Numbered from the stretch's first letter, positions 16,822 to 25,928 are shown. The stretch is 64,000 bases of DNA from Streptomyces hokutonensis (GCF_000376565.1 NZ_BARG01000050.1:99196-163195), one strand, 5' to 3'. Translations and numbers: made by a program. Notes: generated by a model not told the origin, from the sequence alone.

Positions 16822-18395
16822 CGGCAGAGCGGACGAACCCCGTGGTCGGAACCCCCTACGGGGCGGTGCGCGGCCGGTACGAGAACGGGATCGCGGTCTT
16901 CAGGGGCATCCCCTACGCGGCGCCCCCCTTCGGCTCGCGCAGATTCCGCCCGCCCGTCCCGCCCGAGCCCTGGACCGGGGTGCGCGACGCGCTCGCCTTC
17001 GGTCCGACCCCGCCGAAACCGCCGTACTCCGACGCCTTCGCCAAACTGCTCTCCGACCCCGTCATCCCGGGCGACGACTGCCTCAACCTCAACGTGTGGA
17101 CCCCGGAACCCGGCCCGGGCGCCCGGCTGCCGGTCATGGTCTGGCTGCACGGCGGCGCGCTCACCCGGGGCTCCTCGGCCGTCCCCGTCTACGACGGCCA
17201 CGCCTTCGCCCGCGACGGAGTCGTGTTCGTCTCGGTCAACTACCGCCTGGGCGTGGAGGGTTACGGGCTCTTCCCGGACGCGCCCGCCAACCCCGGTCTG
17301 CGCGACCAGCTCGCCGCGCTGCGCTGGGTGCACGAGTCGATCGCGGCCTTCGGCGGCGACCCCGACAAGATCACCCTCTTCGGTCAGTCCGCCGGCGCGA
17401 TCAGCATCGGCGCCCTGCTCGCCGCCCCACAGGCCCAGGGACTCGTCCGCCGGGCCGTCCTGCAGAGCGGACCCCCGGAGGCCTTCGACCGCGACAAGGT
17501 ACGGCGGATGGTGCGCCGGATGGCGACCCGGCTGAAGGTCCCCGCCACCGCCGAGGCCTTCGCCGCCGTCGACCGCGAACTGCTGCTGCGCACCCAGGCG
17601 GAGGTCGGCAGGCTCAGCAGCCCGGTGCTCGGCGGGCCCACGTTCGGGATCGTCATCGACGGCGAACTGGTGCCCCGTGACCCGCTGGAGGCGCTCATCG
17701 ACGGTCAAGTCGCCCGCGATGTCGACCTGTTGATGGGGTGGACCCGCGACGAGTACCGGCTGTGGCTGGTCCCCGGCGGCCTGCACGAGCGCGTCGACCG
17801 GCTCGGCGCGGTCGCCCTGGCCGGCGCGATGGCCCGCTGCCACTGCGGAGTCGAGGTCCCGCGCGGCTACCGCGCCCTGCACCCCGCGGCCGGCACCGCC
17901 GAGACCGTCGGCCAGCTCGTCACCGACCACCTGCTCCGCTACCCGCTGCACCGCCTGGCCGACGCCCGCCCCGGAAACTCCCACGTCTACGAGTTCGCCT
18001 GGCCCTCCAACCTCCCCGACCTGGGCTCCTGCCACGCCCTCGAACTCGGCTTCGTCTTCGACACCGGCGACGTCCCCGAGGCCGCCAAACTCGCGGGCGA
18101 GGGCGCGCCCCAGGACCTCGCCGACACCATGCACGCGGCCTGGGTGCGGTTCGCCGCGGAGGGCGACCCGGGCTGGCGCGCCTGGGACGACTCGCACCCG
18201 GTCCAGATCTTCGGCGAGGGCACGCCCTACGTCGCCAACGGCCCGCGCGACCCCGAGTTCGCCCTCTGGGCGGCCGACACGGCGACGCGCGAGCCGGCGG
18301 TCCCGGCCGTGGGCACGCCCGCGCGCGGTGCCGTAGAACTGCGGTCGGTCGTACGGCGGTTGCGGCGGACCGGAGATGTGCCGAAGTCGTCGTGA
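16818..18395 (+). CDS. Type-B carboxylesterase/lipase family protein
   Basis: A 525-residue alpha/beta-hydrolase of the carboxylesterase type-B family, with no signal peptide, so probably cytoplasmic. The oxyanion hole is WLHGGAL (residues 109-115), the nucleophile Ser191 sits in FGQSAGA (GQSAG instead of the more common GESAG), and the expected histidine lies in GSCHALELGFVFD. It could remove acyl or aromatic esters from imported wall fragments; this is inference from location. It lies divergent from the dehydrogenase and is followed by LacI paralog B. Confidence 0.88.
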   Translation: MTAERTNPVVGTPYGAVRGRYENGIAVFRGIPYAAPPFGSRRFRPPVPPEPWTGVRDALAFGPTPPKPPYSDAFAKLLSDPVIPGDDCLNLNVWTPEPGPGARLPVMVWLHGGALTRGSSAVPVYDGHAFARDGVVFVSVNYRLGVEGYGLFPDAPANPGLRDQLAALRWVHESIAAFGGDPDKITLFGQSAGAISIGALLAAPQAQGLVRRAVLQSGPPEAFDRDKVRRMVRRMATRLKVPATAEAFAAVDRELLLRTQAEVGRLSSPVLGGPTFGIVIDGELVPRDPLEALIDGQVARDVDLLMGWTRDEYRLWLVPGGLHERVDRLGAVALAGAMARCHCGVEVPRGYRALHPAAGTAETVGQLVTDHLLRYPLHRLADARPGNSHVYEFAWPSNLPDLGSCHALELGFVFDTGDVPEAAKLAGEGAPQDLADTMHAAWVRFAAEGDPGWRAWDDSHPVQIFGEGTPYVANGPRDPEFALWAADTATREPAVPAVGTPARGAVELRSVVRRLRRTGDVPKSS

Positions 18396-18413
18396 GCGGG
18401 CGGATACGGGCCG

Positions 18414-18425
18414 GAAACCGGTTGC
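18414..18425. promoter_or_regulatory. LacI-type operator GAAACCGGTTGC
   Basis: Identical to the site at 14200. Sits 150 nt upstream of the LacI paralog B start, just after the esterase stop. Confidence 0.65.
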
Positions 18426-18522
18426 CCAACGCCCGTTGCCGAGAACTGCCGTACTGACGTAGGCGAATTGGCCGACACACGCCCCTCCTCCCGGCCGTCG
18501 CGCGCTGCTACCCTCCGCGCAG

Positions 18523-18534
18523 GGAACCGGTTGC
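18523..18534. promoter_or_regulatory. LacI-type operator GGAACCGGTTGC
   Basis: One mismatch to the 14200/18414 sites and 41 nt before the LacI paralog B start, so autoregulation is likely. The distance to the 18414 site is 109 nt, almost the same as between the two sites near 14.2 kb. Confidence 0.65.
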
Positions 18535-18574
18535 CGGACGTGTTCCCGCAGGCAGGGGAAGGGCGAGGCGGCGC

Positions 18575-19624
18575 ATGACCAGGAAGAGCCAGGACGCGAA
18601 CGGGAGCACCATCCGGGACGTGGCGGCCCGCGCCGGGGTGTCCGCCTCCACGGTGTCGCGGGTGCTCGGCGGCGAGTACCCGGTGAGCACGGCGACCCGC
18701 ACGCGCGTGCTGCGGGCCGTCCGCGAACTGGACTACGTCGCCGACGCGCGCGCCAAGGCCGTGGCGGGCGTCGGGACACCGACCCTCGCCTTCGTCCTGG
18801 AGGACATCACGGGACCGTCGTTCGCGCTGATGGCACACGGTGTGGAGCGCGAGGCGACCCGGCTCGGGCATCTGTGCCTGGTGTGCAGCACGGAGGGCGA
18901 CGTCCAGCGCGAACTGGACTTCATCGAGACCATGCGCGCCCAGCGCACCGCCGCCGTGATCCTCGTCGGCGGAACCGCCGACACCCCGGAGTACCGCACC
19001 CGAACCCGCCGTATCGCCGACTCGCTCGCGGCGGCCGGCTCGCGGCTCGTGCTGTGCGGACGCCCGCCGCTCGGCCCGGGCGCACCGGTCACGGTCATCG
19101 AGTACGACAACGAGGGCGGCGCCTACGCCCTGGTCGCGCACGTCCTGGCCCAGGGCCACCAGCGTGTCCTGTTCCTCGGCGGCAAGCCCGACCACGCGAC
19201 CGCGCAGGGCCGCGAACGCGGCTACCTCGCCGCCCATCGCGCCCGCGGCCTCGAACCCGACCCGGAGCTCCTGCTCCACGGCGACTTCACCCGCGACTCG
19301 GGCCACCGGCTGATGCGCCAGGCGCTGAGCCGGAAGCTGGAGTTCACCGCCGTGGTCGCAGCCACCGACATGGTCGCGGCGGGCGCCCTGACCGCATTGC
19401 ACGAGGCGGGCCTGAGCGTCCCCGGCGACGTCTCACTGGCCGGCTACGACGACATCCCGTTCGCCCGTGACCTGTACCCCGCCCTGACGACGGTCCACGT
19501 CCCCTACGAGGAGCTGGGCCGCCTCGCGGTGCGCACCGCGCTGGGCCGCACACCGGAGTCCCCGGACGAGCACCTGCTGCTGGGCACGCACGTGGTCGTA
19601 CGGAACTCGATCACGACGGTGTGA
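18575..19624 (+). CDS. LacI family transcriptional regulator (paralog B)
   Basis: A 349-residue LacI regulator: helix-turn-helix TIRDVAARAGVSASTVSRVL (residues 12-31), effector domain with EYDNEGGAYALVAHVLAQGH and AGYDDIPFARDLYPALTTVH. Paralogous to the regulator at 14369, with very similar recognition helices (SASTVSRVL versus SVASVSRVL). Both sets of candidate target promoters carry AACCGGTT sites, so the two may compete or cross-regulate. The ATG follows a GAGG at 7 nt. Its 3' end overlaps the convergent methyltransferase by 14 nt. Confidence 0.92.
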   Translation: MTRKSQDANGSTIRDVAARAGVSASTVSRVLGGEYPVSTATRTRVLRAVRELDYVADARAKAVAGVGTPTLAFVLEDITGPSFALMAHGVEREATRLGHLCLVCSTEGDVQRELDFIETMRAQRTAAVILVGGTADTPEYRTRTRRIADSLAAAGSRLVLCGRPPLGPGAPVTVIEYDNEGGAYALVAHVLAQGHQRVLFLGGKPDHATAQGRERGYLAAHRARGLEPDPELLLHGDFTRDSGHRLMRQALSRKLEFTAVVAATDMVAAGALTALHEAGLSVPGDVSLAGYDDIPFARDLYPALTTVHVPYEELGRLAVRTALGRTPESPDEHLLLGTHVVVRNSITTV

Positions 19625-20537
19625 GCGTCCGCCGGATGTCCGCGATCGCCTCGGGCCCCACCCGGCAGCAGCCGCCGATCAGCCGCGCGCCGGCCTCCCG
19701 CCAGCCCTCGACCTGCTCGGCGGTGAAGGTGGAACGCCCCGTCCACGCACGGGCGTCGGCGTCCCACACCTCCCCGCTGTTGGGATAGACGACGACGGGC
19801 TTCCCGGTGACCCGGGCCGCGATCTCGATCGCGCCGTCGACGTCCTCCGGGGCAGTGCAGTTCACGCCGACCGCGATGATCTCGTCCGCGTCGGCGGCCA
19901 GGGCGAACGCCTCCTCCAGCGGCTGCCCGGCGCGGGTCCGGTCCCCGGCGATCGAGTACGACAGCCAGGCGGGCGTCCGCAGCCCGCGCACCGCCCGCAG
20001 CAGCGCCTCGGCCTCGACGGCGTCCGGGATCGTCTCGAAGGCCAGCACGTCAGGACCGACGAAGTCCAGCACCTCGAGGCGCGGCCGGTGGAAGGCCTCC
20101 AGCTCGGCCACGCTCAGCCCGTACCGGCCCCGGTACTCGGAGCCGTCCGCCAGCATCGCGCCGTAGGGCCCGACCGAGGCGGCCACGTAGAGGGGCCGCC
20201 CGATACCCCGCTGCCCTGCCTCCACCGCCGCGTCGACGCCCAACTCCACGCTCTCGGCCATGAGTTCGGCCGCCCGGTCGTGCTTGATCCCGCGCTTCGC
20301 GAAGCCCTCGAAGGTGGCCTGATAGCTGGCGGTGATCGCCACGTCGGCGCCCGCCTCGAAGTACGCGAGATGCGCCTCGGCGATCGCCTCGGGCCGGTCC
20401 GCGAGCAGCCGCGCCGACCACAGCTCGTCGCTCAGATCGTGCCCGGCCGCGCCGAGCTGATTGGACAGCCCGCCGTCGAGAACGAGTGTTCCGGCGGCGA
20501 GGGCGTCGGCGAGGAGGGGAGCGGTGTCGCTGGTCAT
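19611..20537 (-). CDS. mmuM: Homocysteine S-methyltransferase
   Basis: A 308-residue zinc-dependent homocysteine S-methyltransferase, which uses S-methylmethionine or S-adenosylmethionine as methyl donor to make methionine. Marks: LVLDGGLSNQLGAAGHDL at the N-terminus, the zinc ligand Cys in VGVNCTAPEDV, and the paired cysteines in LIGGCCRVGPE at the C-terminus. The role is general sulfur amino-acid metabolism, not obviously linked to the sugar genes. The start has no ribosome binding site but a TAGCGT box 6 nt before the ATG. Confidence 0.92.
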   Translation of the reverse strand: MTSDTAPLLADALAAGTLVLDGGLSNQLGAAGHDLSDELWSARLLADRPEAIAEAHLAYFEAGADVAITASYQATFEGFAKRGIKHDRAAELMAESVELGVDAAVEAGQRGIGRPLYVAASVGPYGAMLADGSEYRGRYGLSVAELEAFHRPRLEVLDFVGPDVLAFETIPDAVEAEALLRAVRGLRTPAWLSYSIAGDRTRAGQPLEEAFALAADADEIIAVGVNCTAPEDVDGAIEIAARVTGKPVVVYPNSGEVWDADARAWTGRSTFTAEQVEGWREAGARLIGGCCRVGPEAIADIRRTLTPS

Positions 20538-20543
20538 GTCTCG

Positions 20544-20549
20544 ACGCTA
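20544..20549 (-). promoter_or_regulatory. -10-like box TAGCGT, leaderless start
   Basis: On the minus strand TAGCGT is followed by 6 nt and the ATG of the homocysteine methyltransferase gene, with no ribosome binding site. Confidence 0.45.
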
Positions 20550-20691
20550 GCCGATACGGCCGTGGGTGCCGACTGTGTCCATTTGGTGAACGGATTGCCC
20601 GGCATGCGATACGTCTGCTCCGGCATACGGCGATCTGGTGGTCGTGTCCCCGACCTGCGAAGCTTGCGTGTACACGTCTTGAGGAGGCCCT

Positions 20692-21099
20692 GTGGTCTAT
20701 GCGGAAGGGATGGCCCGGTTCACGTTGGCGCCCGCCGCCCGTGAGCTGCTGCGCCTGTCGGCCGACGGTGAGGAACACTCCGCGACGATTCCCTACGGAG
20801 GGGACGACTTCACTCTGTACGCCCACCTCAGGGCTCGCCGGACGGCACCCGGCCAGGGCGAAGTGGGCGTGGCGTGCTGGATCGTCAGCATCGACCTGGC
20901 CCGCTTCTTCAGCAGCACCCCTCCGGCCGAGCACGAGACACGACTGCCCCCCGAGGGGACGGCCGTACCGGACGGCGCCTTCACCATCGAAGCGGCCCGC
21001 CACCTGGCCATCTCCCTGAACGCCCTCGACGGTCCCCGCTCCGCGACCAACGGCGACGGCCATCGCACGATGACCGTTCCCGTCGACGTCCCGGAATGA
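20692..21099 (+). CDS. Hypothetical protein
   Basis: A 135-residue soluble protein that I do not recognise. It has no signal peptide and reads like a compact alpha/beta domain (ARFTLAPAARELLRLSADG near the start, then VGVACWIVSIDLARFF in the middle). GTG 20692 follows an AGGAGG by 4 nt; the next in-frame ATG at 20710 is an alternative. It stands alone between two leftward genes. Confidence 0.65.
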   Translation: MVYAEGMARFTLAPAARELLRLSADGEEHSATIPYGGDDFTLYAHLRARRTAPGQGEVGVACWIVSIDLARFFSSTPPAEHETRLPPEGTAVPDGAFTIEAARHLAISLNALDGPRSATNGDGHRTMTVPVDVPE

Positions 21100-21129
21100 C
21101 GGGCAGCCGTCAGACCGCAGCCGTCAGGT

Positions 21130-23238
21130 CTACGCCGCGTGCTTCCCGCCCCCGCGCCTGCTCCCGCCCCGGGTGCGCCTGGTCGCCGGGACCAGCAGGG
21201 CGCCCAGGAGGCCGAGGCCGAGGGCGTAGGGCCACCAGCCGAAGCCGGCGCCTCGGGCGGTGTTCTCGGTACGGGCCTCGGTGATCGTCGTCCCGGACGA
21301 CGACTTGGGGTGGGCGGTGGGGGAGGAGGAACTGCTCGCGGCGACGGCGGTCAGGACGACGTCGTTGCCGTCGCCGCCCCGGTAGCTGATCCGGTACGTC
21401 GTGTCGGCGAGCTTGAGCCTGCTGCCCTCGCGAAGTCCCTTGAACGCGCCGGTCGTTGGGGCGTCGCCCGTGTGATTGAGGATCGTCACGGTCCGCGCGG
21501 GATGCGTACCGGCGGCCGAGAGATCCAGGTCGCCGGCCAGGCCGACCTTGCCCGCGACCTTCAACGGCTTGTCGCGCAGGATCAGTTCGCCCTTGGTGCT
21601 CTGCGTGTAGTTCCCGGTCACGGTCAACCCGGTCGTCACCACGCTGTCGTTCGTCACCGAACCCTTCACCGTGCCCACACCGGTTAGGTCAGTCGCCACA
21701 CGCAGGCCGGCCGTCCCCACGTCCAGCCGTGCGCCCACCGAGGTGAGCCGGATCGACCTGCTGTGGACCAGAGTTGCCCCCGAGCGGAGCGCCACCGTGC
21801 CCTTCGAGACCGTCGTCGTCCCCGTGTACGTGACCGCCGTGCCCGTCAGTGTCGTCGTCGCGGCGCCGGACTGGACGAGGGACCCCTTGCCGGAGAGGTA
21901 CGACAGTTTCACGGGGAGCGACACGTTCCGTGCGACAAGGGTCCCGTCGTCCACGATCCGCCGCCCGACCGTGCCGGTCAGCACCCCGCCGTCGCCGCCC
22001 CGCTTCCCGGACCCCAGCCGCAGCACCGCCCCCTTCTCCACGGTCGTCGAGCCGTCGTAGTACTGCGGCGCCGCGAAGGTCACGTCGTTCCCTCGCGTCC
22101 CCGCGATCACGATGTCCCCGGCGCCGGGCGCGGCCAGGGTGTCGTGGTACTTGCCGCCGCCGATCGGCGCACCGAGGGTGACCGGACCGTCGTAGTCGAA
22201 GGTCAGCCTGGACCGGACCCCGCTCGCCGCGTGGAGGTTGATGTACACGGTGTCCTTGGTGCCCGGCATGAAGATCCGGTGGGTGGTGCCGTCGCCCCAC
22301 TGGACGTTCGCGCCCTCGATGTTGGTGCCGCGCTTGTTCAACTGGTGGGCGATCGCACGCCAGTTGAGGCCGGGGTCGCTGAGCGACGGGTCGGTGTCGC
22401 CGCCCTGGTCGCTGTAGCTGTACTGGCCCGTGAGGACGACCTTGCTGCCCGGCCGGGAGTGCACGTTGACGTCGCTGCCGTACTCGCGCTGGTAGAAGTT
22501 CTGGCGCAGGGTGATCGTCTGGTACAGCGGGGTGTCGATGATCCAGGAGCCCTGGTTGAGGATCGCGCGGGCGTCGGGCAGCGCCACCGGGTACTCGGGG
22601 CGGCCGACCGCCATGCCGGTGCCGTTGTCGATCACCCCTGAGAAAGGGTGGGTTCCGGCGAGGTCGAGCGTGCCCCACATGTTGCGCGGCTGGGTGACCA
22701 GGCCCGAGCCGCTGATGGTGCCGATGTTGAAGGTGCGGGTCAGGGAGAGGCGGAGGGTGCCGTCGACCCGGACGTTGAGCTGGTTGAGCTGGTAACCCGG
22801 TGTGCTGTACGGGAAGTGGCCGATCAGGCCGGTGCCACCACCCGTGCCGTACTGGAGAGTTGTCCCGCGCTCGACCGTGATCGCGGGCGGGTCCGGGTTG
22901 CTGACGGTCGTGTACGGGTGGTTGCCGCCCTGGGTGGTCACCTTCTGCCGCTGCCGGGCCGCCGGGAGCGTGAAGTCGCTGTCCTTGGTGAGGACCAGCG
23001 TCCCGCCGCCGCGCACGGTCAGCGTTCCCTGACCGCGGAACACCCCGTCGTACGTCGTCGTCCCGGCCGGCACGGTGACCACCGTGTCGCCGGAGAGCGT
23101 GACATCGCGGTCGGCGAGCACGTCGGCGGTCGCGTCACGGGTACCGGCGGCCGCGGCCGGGGAAGCGGCGGCGAGGAGGGCGGCGACCGCGGCGAGGGCG
23201 CCGGCTGCTGCTGCTGTCGTGTGGATATGGCTGCGCAC
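21130..23238 (-). CDS. Secreted surface-anchored beta-helix protein with autotransporter-type repeats
   Basis: A 702-residue protein: signal peptide (residues 1-31, ending PAAAAG), a long beta-strand-rich region, a terminal hydrophobic helix (about 673-690, WWPYALGLGLLGALLVPA) and a basic Arg/Gly/Lys tail. The sequence around residues 470-500 (SLVQSGAATTTLTGTAVTYTG and TTTVSKGTVALRSG) resembles the autotransporter-associated beta-strand repeat of Gram-negative passenger domains, here without a translocator barrel. There is no LPXTG, so the helix and basic tail would hold it in the membrane. It may bind or act on polysaccharide. It is divergent from the arabinofuranosidase operon and shares its regulatory region. 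Confidence 0.75.
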   Translation of the reverse strand: MRSHIHTTAAAAGALAAVAALLAAASPAAAAGTRDATADVLADRDVTLSGDTVVTVPAGTTTYDGVFRGQGTLTVRGGGTLVLTKDSDFTLPAARQRQKVTTQGGNHPYTTVSNPDPPAITVERGTTLQYGTGGGTGLIGHFPYSTPGYQLNQLNVRVDGTLRLSLTRTFNIGTISGSGLVTQPRNMWGTLDLAGTHPFSGVIDNGTGMAVGRPEYPVALPDARAILNQGSWIIDTPLYQTITLRQNFYQREYGSDVNVHSRPGSKVVLTGQYSYSDQGGDTDPSLSDPGLNWRAIAHQLNKRGTNIEGANVQWGDGTTHRIFMPGTKDTVYINLHAASGVRSRLTFDYDGPVTLGAPIGGGKYHDTLAAPGAGDIVIAGTRGNDVTFAAPQYYDGSTTVEKGAVLRLGSGKRGGDGGVLTGTVGRRIVDDGTLVARNVSLPVKLSYLSGKGSLVQSGAATTTLTGTAVTYTGTTTVSKGTVALRSGATLVHSRSIRLTSVGARLDVGTAGLRVATDLTGVGTVKGSVTNDSVVTTGLTVTGNYTQSTKGELILRDKPLKVAGKVGLAGDLDLSAAGTHPARTVTILNHTGDAPTTGAFKGLREGSRLKLADTTYRISYRGGDGNDVVLTAVAASSSSSPTAHPKSSSGTTITEARTENTARGAGFGWWPYALGLGLLGALLVPATRRTRGGSRRGGGKHAA

Positions 23239-23274
23239 GGGAGTGGAGACGGTTCGGGGCCCCCCGGGATAACA

Positions 23275-23282
23275 GAAATTTC
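23275..23282. promoter_or_regulatory. Palindrome GAAATTTC
   Basis: Short perfect palindrome 36 nt upstream of the beta-helix gene start. Resembles the GAAA/TTTC half-sites seen elsewhere in the island. Confidence 0.3.
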
Positions 23283-23304
23283 GGCCGGAGATGAAAGGGC
23301 GGGG

Positions 23305-23316
23305 GAAAGCGCTCTC
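23305..23316. promoter_or_regulatory. LacI-type operator GAAAGCGCTCTC
   Basis: Shares the GAAAGCGCT half with the sites at 9343 and 28844. Lies between the divergent beta-helix and arabinofuranosidase genes, 20 nt before the TTGACC of the rightward promoter. Confidence 0.5.
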
Positions 23317-23336
23317 TCAATGTCTCGTCGGACCCG

Positions 23337-23365
23337 TTGACCTCGTGGTGGCACACCCTTACCTT
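23337..23365 (+). promoter_or_regulatory. Promoter TTGACC-N17-TACCTT
   Basis: A good vegetative-type -35 hexamer, 17-nt spacer and -10 hexamer, placed about 70 nt before the ATG of the arabinofuranosidase gene. Confidence 0.55.
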
Positions 23366-23435
23366 TTCGGCGTTCGAAGTCGTTCGTAATGACAGATGGT
23401 GTTCGCCACCTCGAACGTTTCCGAGAGGCAGCCGT

Positions 23436-24506
23436 ATGAGCCGCAACGACGAACTGCCCCATGCCCCCAGCCGGAGGCTGATGCTGAAGGGAGCCGCTCT
23501 GGCCGCGGGCGCCCTGGCCATCGCGCCGACCCCGGCGACCGCGTCCCCGAAAGCAGCCCCGTTCGTGAACCCGCTCGTCCGCCAACGCGCCGACCCGTAC
23601 ATCCACCGGCACACCGACGGCCACTACTACTTCACCGCCACGGTCCCCGAGTACGACCGCATCGTTCTGCGCCGCTCCCGCACCCTCAACGGCCTTGCCA
23701 CCGCTGCCGAGTCGGTGATCTGGACCAAGCACGCGACCGGTGTGATGGGCGCCCACATCTGGGCGCCGGAGATCCATCGCATCGGCGGCAAGTGGTACGT
23801 CTACTTCGCCTCTGCGCCCGCCGAGAGCGTCTGGGACATCCGCATCTGGGTCCTGGAGAACGCCAACGCCGATCCCTTCCAGGGCACTTGGGAGGAGAAG
23901 GGCCAGCTCAGGACGGCCTGGGAGACGTTCTCCCTCGACGCCACCACCTTCACCCACCGGGGCACCCGCTATCTCGCCTGGGCCCAGCACGAGCCCGGCA
24001 TGGACAACAACACCGCCCTGTGGCTGTCGAGGATGGCGAACCCGTGGACCCTGACGGGCCCTCAAATACGCCTGTCCACACCGGAGTACGACTGGGAGAC
24101 CGTCGGCTACAAGGTCAACGAGGGCCCGGCCGTCATCGCCCGCAACGGCCGCCTGTTCCTTTCCTACTCGGCCAGCGCCACCGACTGGCACTACTGCATG
24201 GGCCTGCTGACCGTCGACGCGAACGCCGACCTCATGGACCCGGCGAACTGGTCCAAGTCACCGACCCCCGTCTTCACCAGCAACGACACCACCGGGCAGT
24301 ACGGCCCCGGCCACAACTGCTTCACGGTCGCCGAGGACGGCCGCAGCGACGTCCTCGTCTACCACGCGCGCCAGTACAAGGAGATCACGGGCGATCCCCT
24401 GAACGACCCCAACCGCCACACCCGGATCCAGCGCCTGGGCTGGCACTCCGACGGCACCCCCGACTTCGGCGTCCCCGTGGCCGACACCGTGAAGGAGAGT
24501 GTGTGA
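23436..24506 (+). CDS. Secreted GH43 alpha-L-arabinofuranosidase (exo-1,5 type), Tat signal
   Basis: A 356-residue secreted enzyme. The N-terminus has a twin-arginine signal (SRRLMLKG, residues 12-19) and a hydrophobic stretch ending near ATASP. The GH43 propeller has the base Asp53 (QRADPYI), Asp168 (SLDATTF) and the acid Glu229 (VNEGPAV). It resembles the exo-alpha-1,5-L-arabinofuranosidase branch known from S. avermitilis, so it should release arabinose from arabinan or arabinogalactan side chains. ATG 23436 follows a GAGAGG; a longer frame lacks the signal peptide at its start. Cotranscribed with the galactanase 1 nt downstream. Confidence 0.87.
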   Translation: MSRNDELPHAPSRRLMLKGAALAAGALAIAPTPATASPKAAPFVNPLVRQRADPYIHRHTDGHYYFTATVPEYDRIVLRRSRTLNGLATAAESVIWTKHATGVMGAHIWAPEIHRIGGKWYVYFASAPAESVWDIRIWVLENANADPFQGTWEEKGQLRTAWETFSLDATTFTHRGTRYLAWAQHEPGMDNNTALWLSRMANPWTLTGPQIRLSTPEYDWETVGYKVNEGPAVIARNGRLFLSYSASATDWHYCMGLLTVDANADLMDPANWSKSPTPVFTSNDTTGQYGPGHNCFTVAEDGRSDVLVYHARQYKEITGDPLNDPNRHTRIQRLGWHSDGTPDFGVPVADTVKESV

Positions 24507-24507
24507 G

Positions 24508-25920
24508 ATGAGACGTGCGTACGCCATCCTGCTCGCCCTGGTCTGCGCCCTCGCCGCCGCCCTGGTGACGGCGGGCCCGGCCCAGGCCGCCGCCCAGACC
24601 ATCACCAACGGCACGCAGTTCACGGACACTTCGGGCAACGCCCTGCACGCACACGGCGGCGGGGTGATCAAGGTCGGCAGCTACTACTACTGGTTCGGCG
24701 AGGACCGCAACGCCGACAACACCTTCAAGTACGTGGACGCCTACCGCTCCACGGACCTGAAGAACTGGGAGTTCCGCAACCACGTCCTGACCCAGTCCAG
24801 CGCCTCCGAGCTGGGCACCGCCTACATCGAGCGGCCGAAGGTCATCTACAACGCGTCCACCGGCCAGTTCGTGATGTGGATGCACAAGGAGAACGGCGTC
24901 GACTACAGCGAGGCCAAGGCCGCCGTCGCCGTCTCCTCGACCGTGGACGGCAGTTACACCTACCAGGGCAGCTTCCAGCCACTCGGCGACAACATGTCCC
25001 GGGACATCACCACGTTCGTCGACACCGACGGCACCGCGTACATGGTCTCCGCCGCCAACGAGAACTACGACCTGCACATCTACAGACTCACCGCCGACTA
25101 CACCGCCGTCGACAGCCTGGTCGCCAACCCGTGGGTCGGCGGACACCGGGAGGCACCGGCCCTCTTCAAGCGCAACGGCGTCTACTTCATGCTGACTTCG
25201 GCCGCCACCGGCTGGAGCGCCAACCAGCAGCAGTACGCCACCGCCACCAGCATCACCGGCCCCTGGACGGCCTTCACCAACGTCGGCGACTCGACCGCCT
25301 ACAACTCGCAGACCGCCTACGTCCTCCCGATCACCGGGACTTCGGGCACCTCGTACCTCTACATGGGCGACCGCTGGGGCAACTCCTTCGGCGGCACCGT
25401 CAACGACTCGCGTTATGTCTGGCTGCCGTTGACCTTCCCGACCACCACCTCGATGTCCATGGCGTCCTGGTACCCGGAGGTGTCGATCGACACGGCCGCC
25501 GGCACGATCACCGGCACGAGCGCGACGTACAACACGCTCATCGCCCGCAACAGCTCCAAGTGCGCCGACGTACCGAACCAGTCCCTCTGGCAGGGCGTCG
25601 CGATCAGCCAGTACACCTGCAACAGCGGCACCAACCAGAAGTGGTGGTTCAAGGACCTCGGCACCGGCTACTACGAACTCATGGGCCGGGGCAGCTCGTT
25701 GTGCCTCCAGGAGAACTCGACCAACGTCACCCAGGAGAACTGCACCGGCGCCACCGCCCAGCAGTGGAGCCTGACCACGTCCGGCAGCTACGTCCTGGTC
25801 AAGGCCAGGACGAGCGGCGAGTGCCTGGACGTGTCCGGCGCGTCCACCGCCAACTCCGCCGCGATCATCACGTACACGTGCAGCGGGGCGACCAACCAGC
25901 AGTGGACGCGCGGGAGTTGA
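24508..25920 (+). CDS. Secreted GH43 exo-beta-1,3-galactanase with CBM13
   Basis: A 470-residue protein: signal peptide (residues 1-27, ending PAQA), GH43 domain of the exo-beta-1,3-galactanase branch (subfamily 24 type) with HAHGGGVIKVGSYYYWFGE, IERPKVIYN and GGHREAPALFKRNGVYF, and from about residue 345 a ricin-type CBM13 with repeated CADV/CLDVSG and NQKWWF/NQQWTR motifs. Family members release galactose and beta-1,6-side-chained galactose from the beta-1,3-galactan core of arabinogalactan proteins; in this branch the usual catalytic base Asp is absent. The start is ATG 24508, 1 nt after the previous stop and 10 nt after GAAGGAG. Confidence 0.87.
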   Translation: MRRAYAILLALVCALAAALVTAGPAQAAAQTITNGTQFTDTSGNALHAHGGGVIKVGSYYYWFGEDRNADNTFKYVDAYRSTDLKNWEFRNHVLTQSSASELGTAYIERPKVIYNASTGQFVMWMHKENGVDYSEAKAAVAVSSTVDGSYTYQGSFQPLGDNMSRDITTFVDTDGTAYMVSAANENYDLHIYRLTADYTAVDSLVANPWVGGHREAPALFKRNGVYFMLTSAATGWSANQQQYATATSITGPWTAFTNVGDSTAYNSQTAYVLPITGTSGTSYLYMGDRWGNSFGGTVNDSRYVWLPLTFPTTTSMSMASWYPEVSIDTAAGTITGTSATYNTLIARNSSKCADVPNQSLWQGVAISQYTCNSGTNQKWWFKDLGTGYYELMGRGSSLCLQENSTNVTQENCTGATAQQWSLTTSGSYVLVKARTSGECLDVSGASTANSAAIITYTCSGATNQQWTRGS

Positions 25921-25928
25921 GACCCGCG

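Noticed and set aside
16818..18395. Esterase as a secreted feruloyl or acetyl esterase
   Set aside because: No signal peptide is present and the type-B family is broad, so substrate and location cannot be claimed.
19611..20537. Homocysteine methyltransferase as part of the sugar regulon
   Set aside because: It is convergent with the LacI gene, has its own leaderless-type promoter and no operator-like site.
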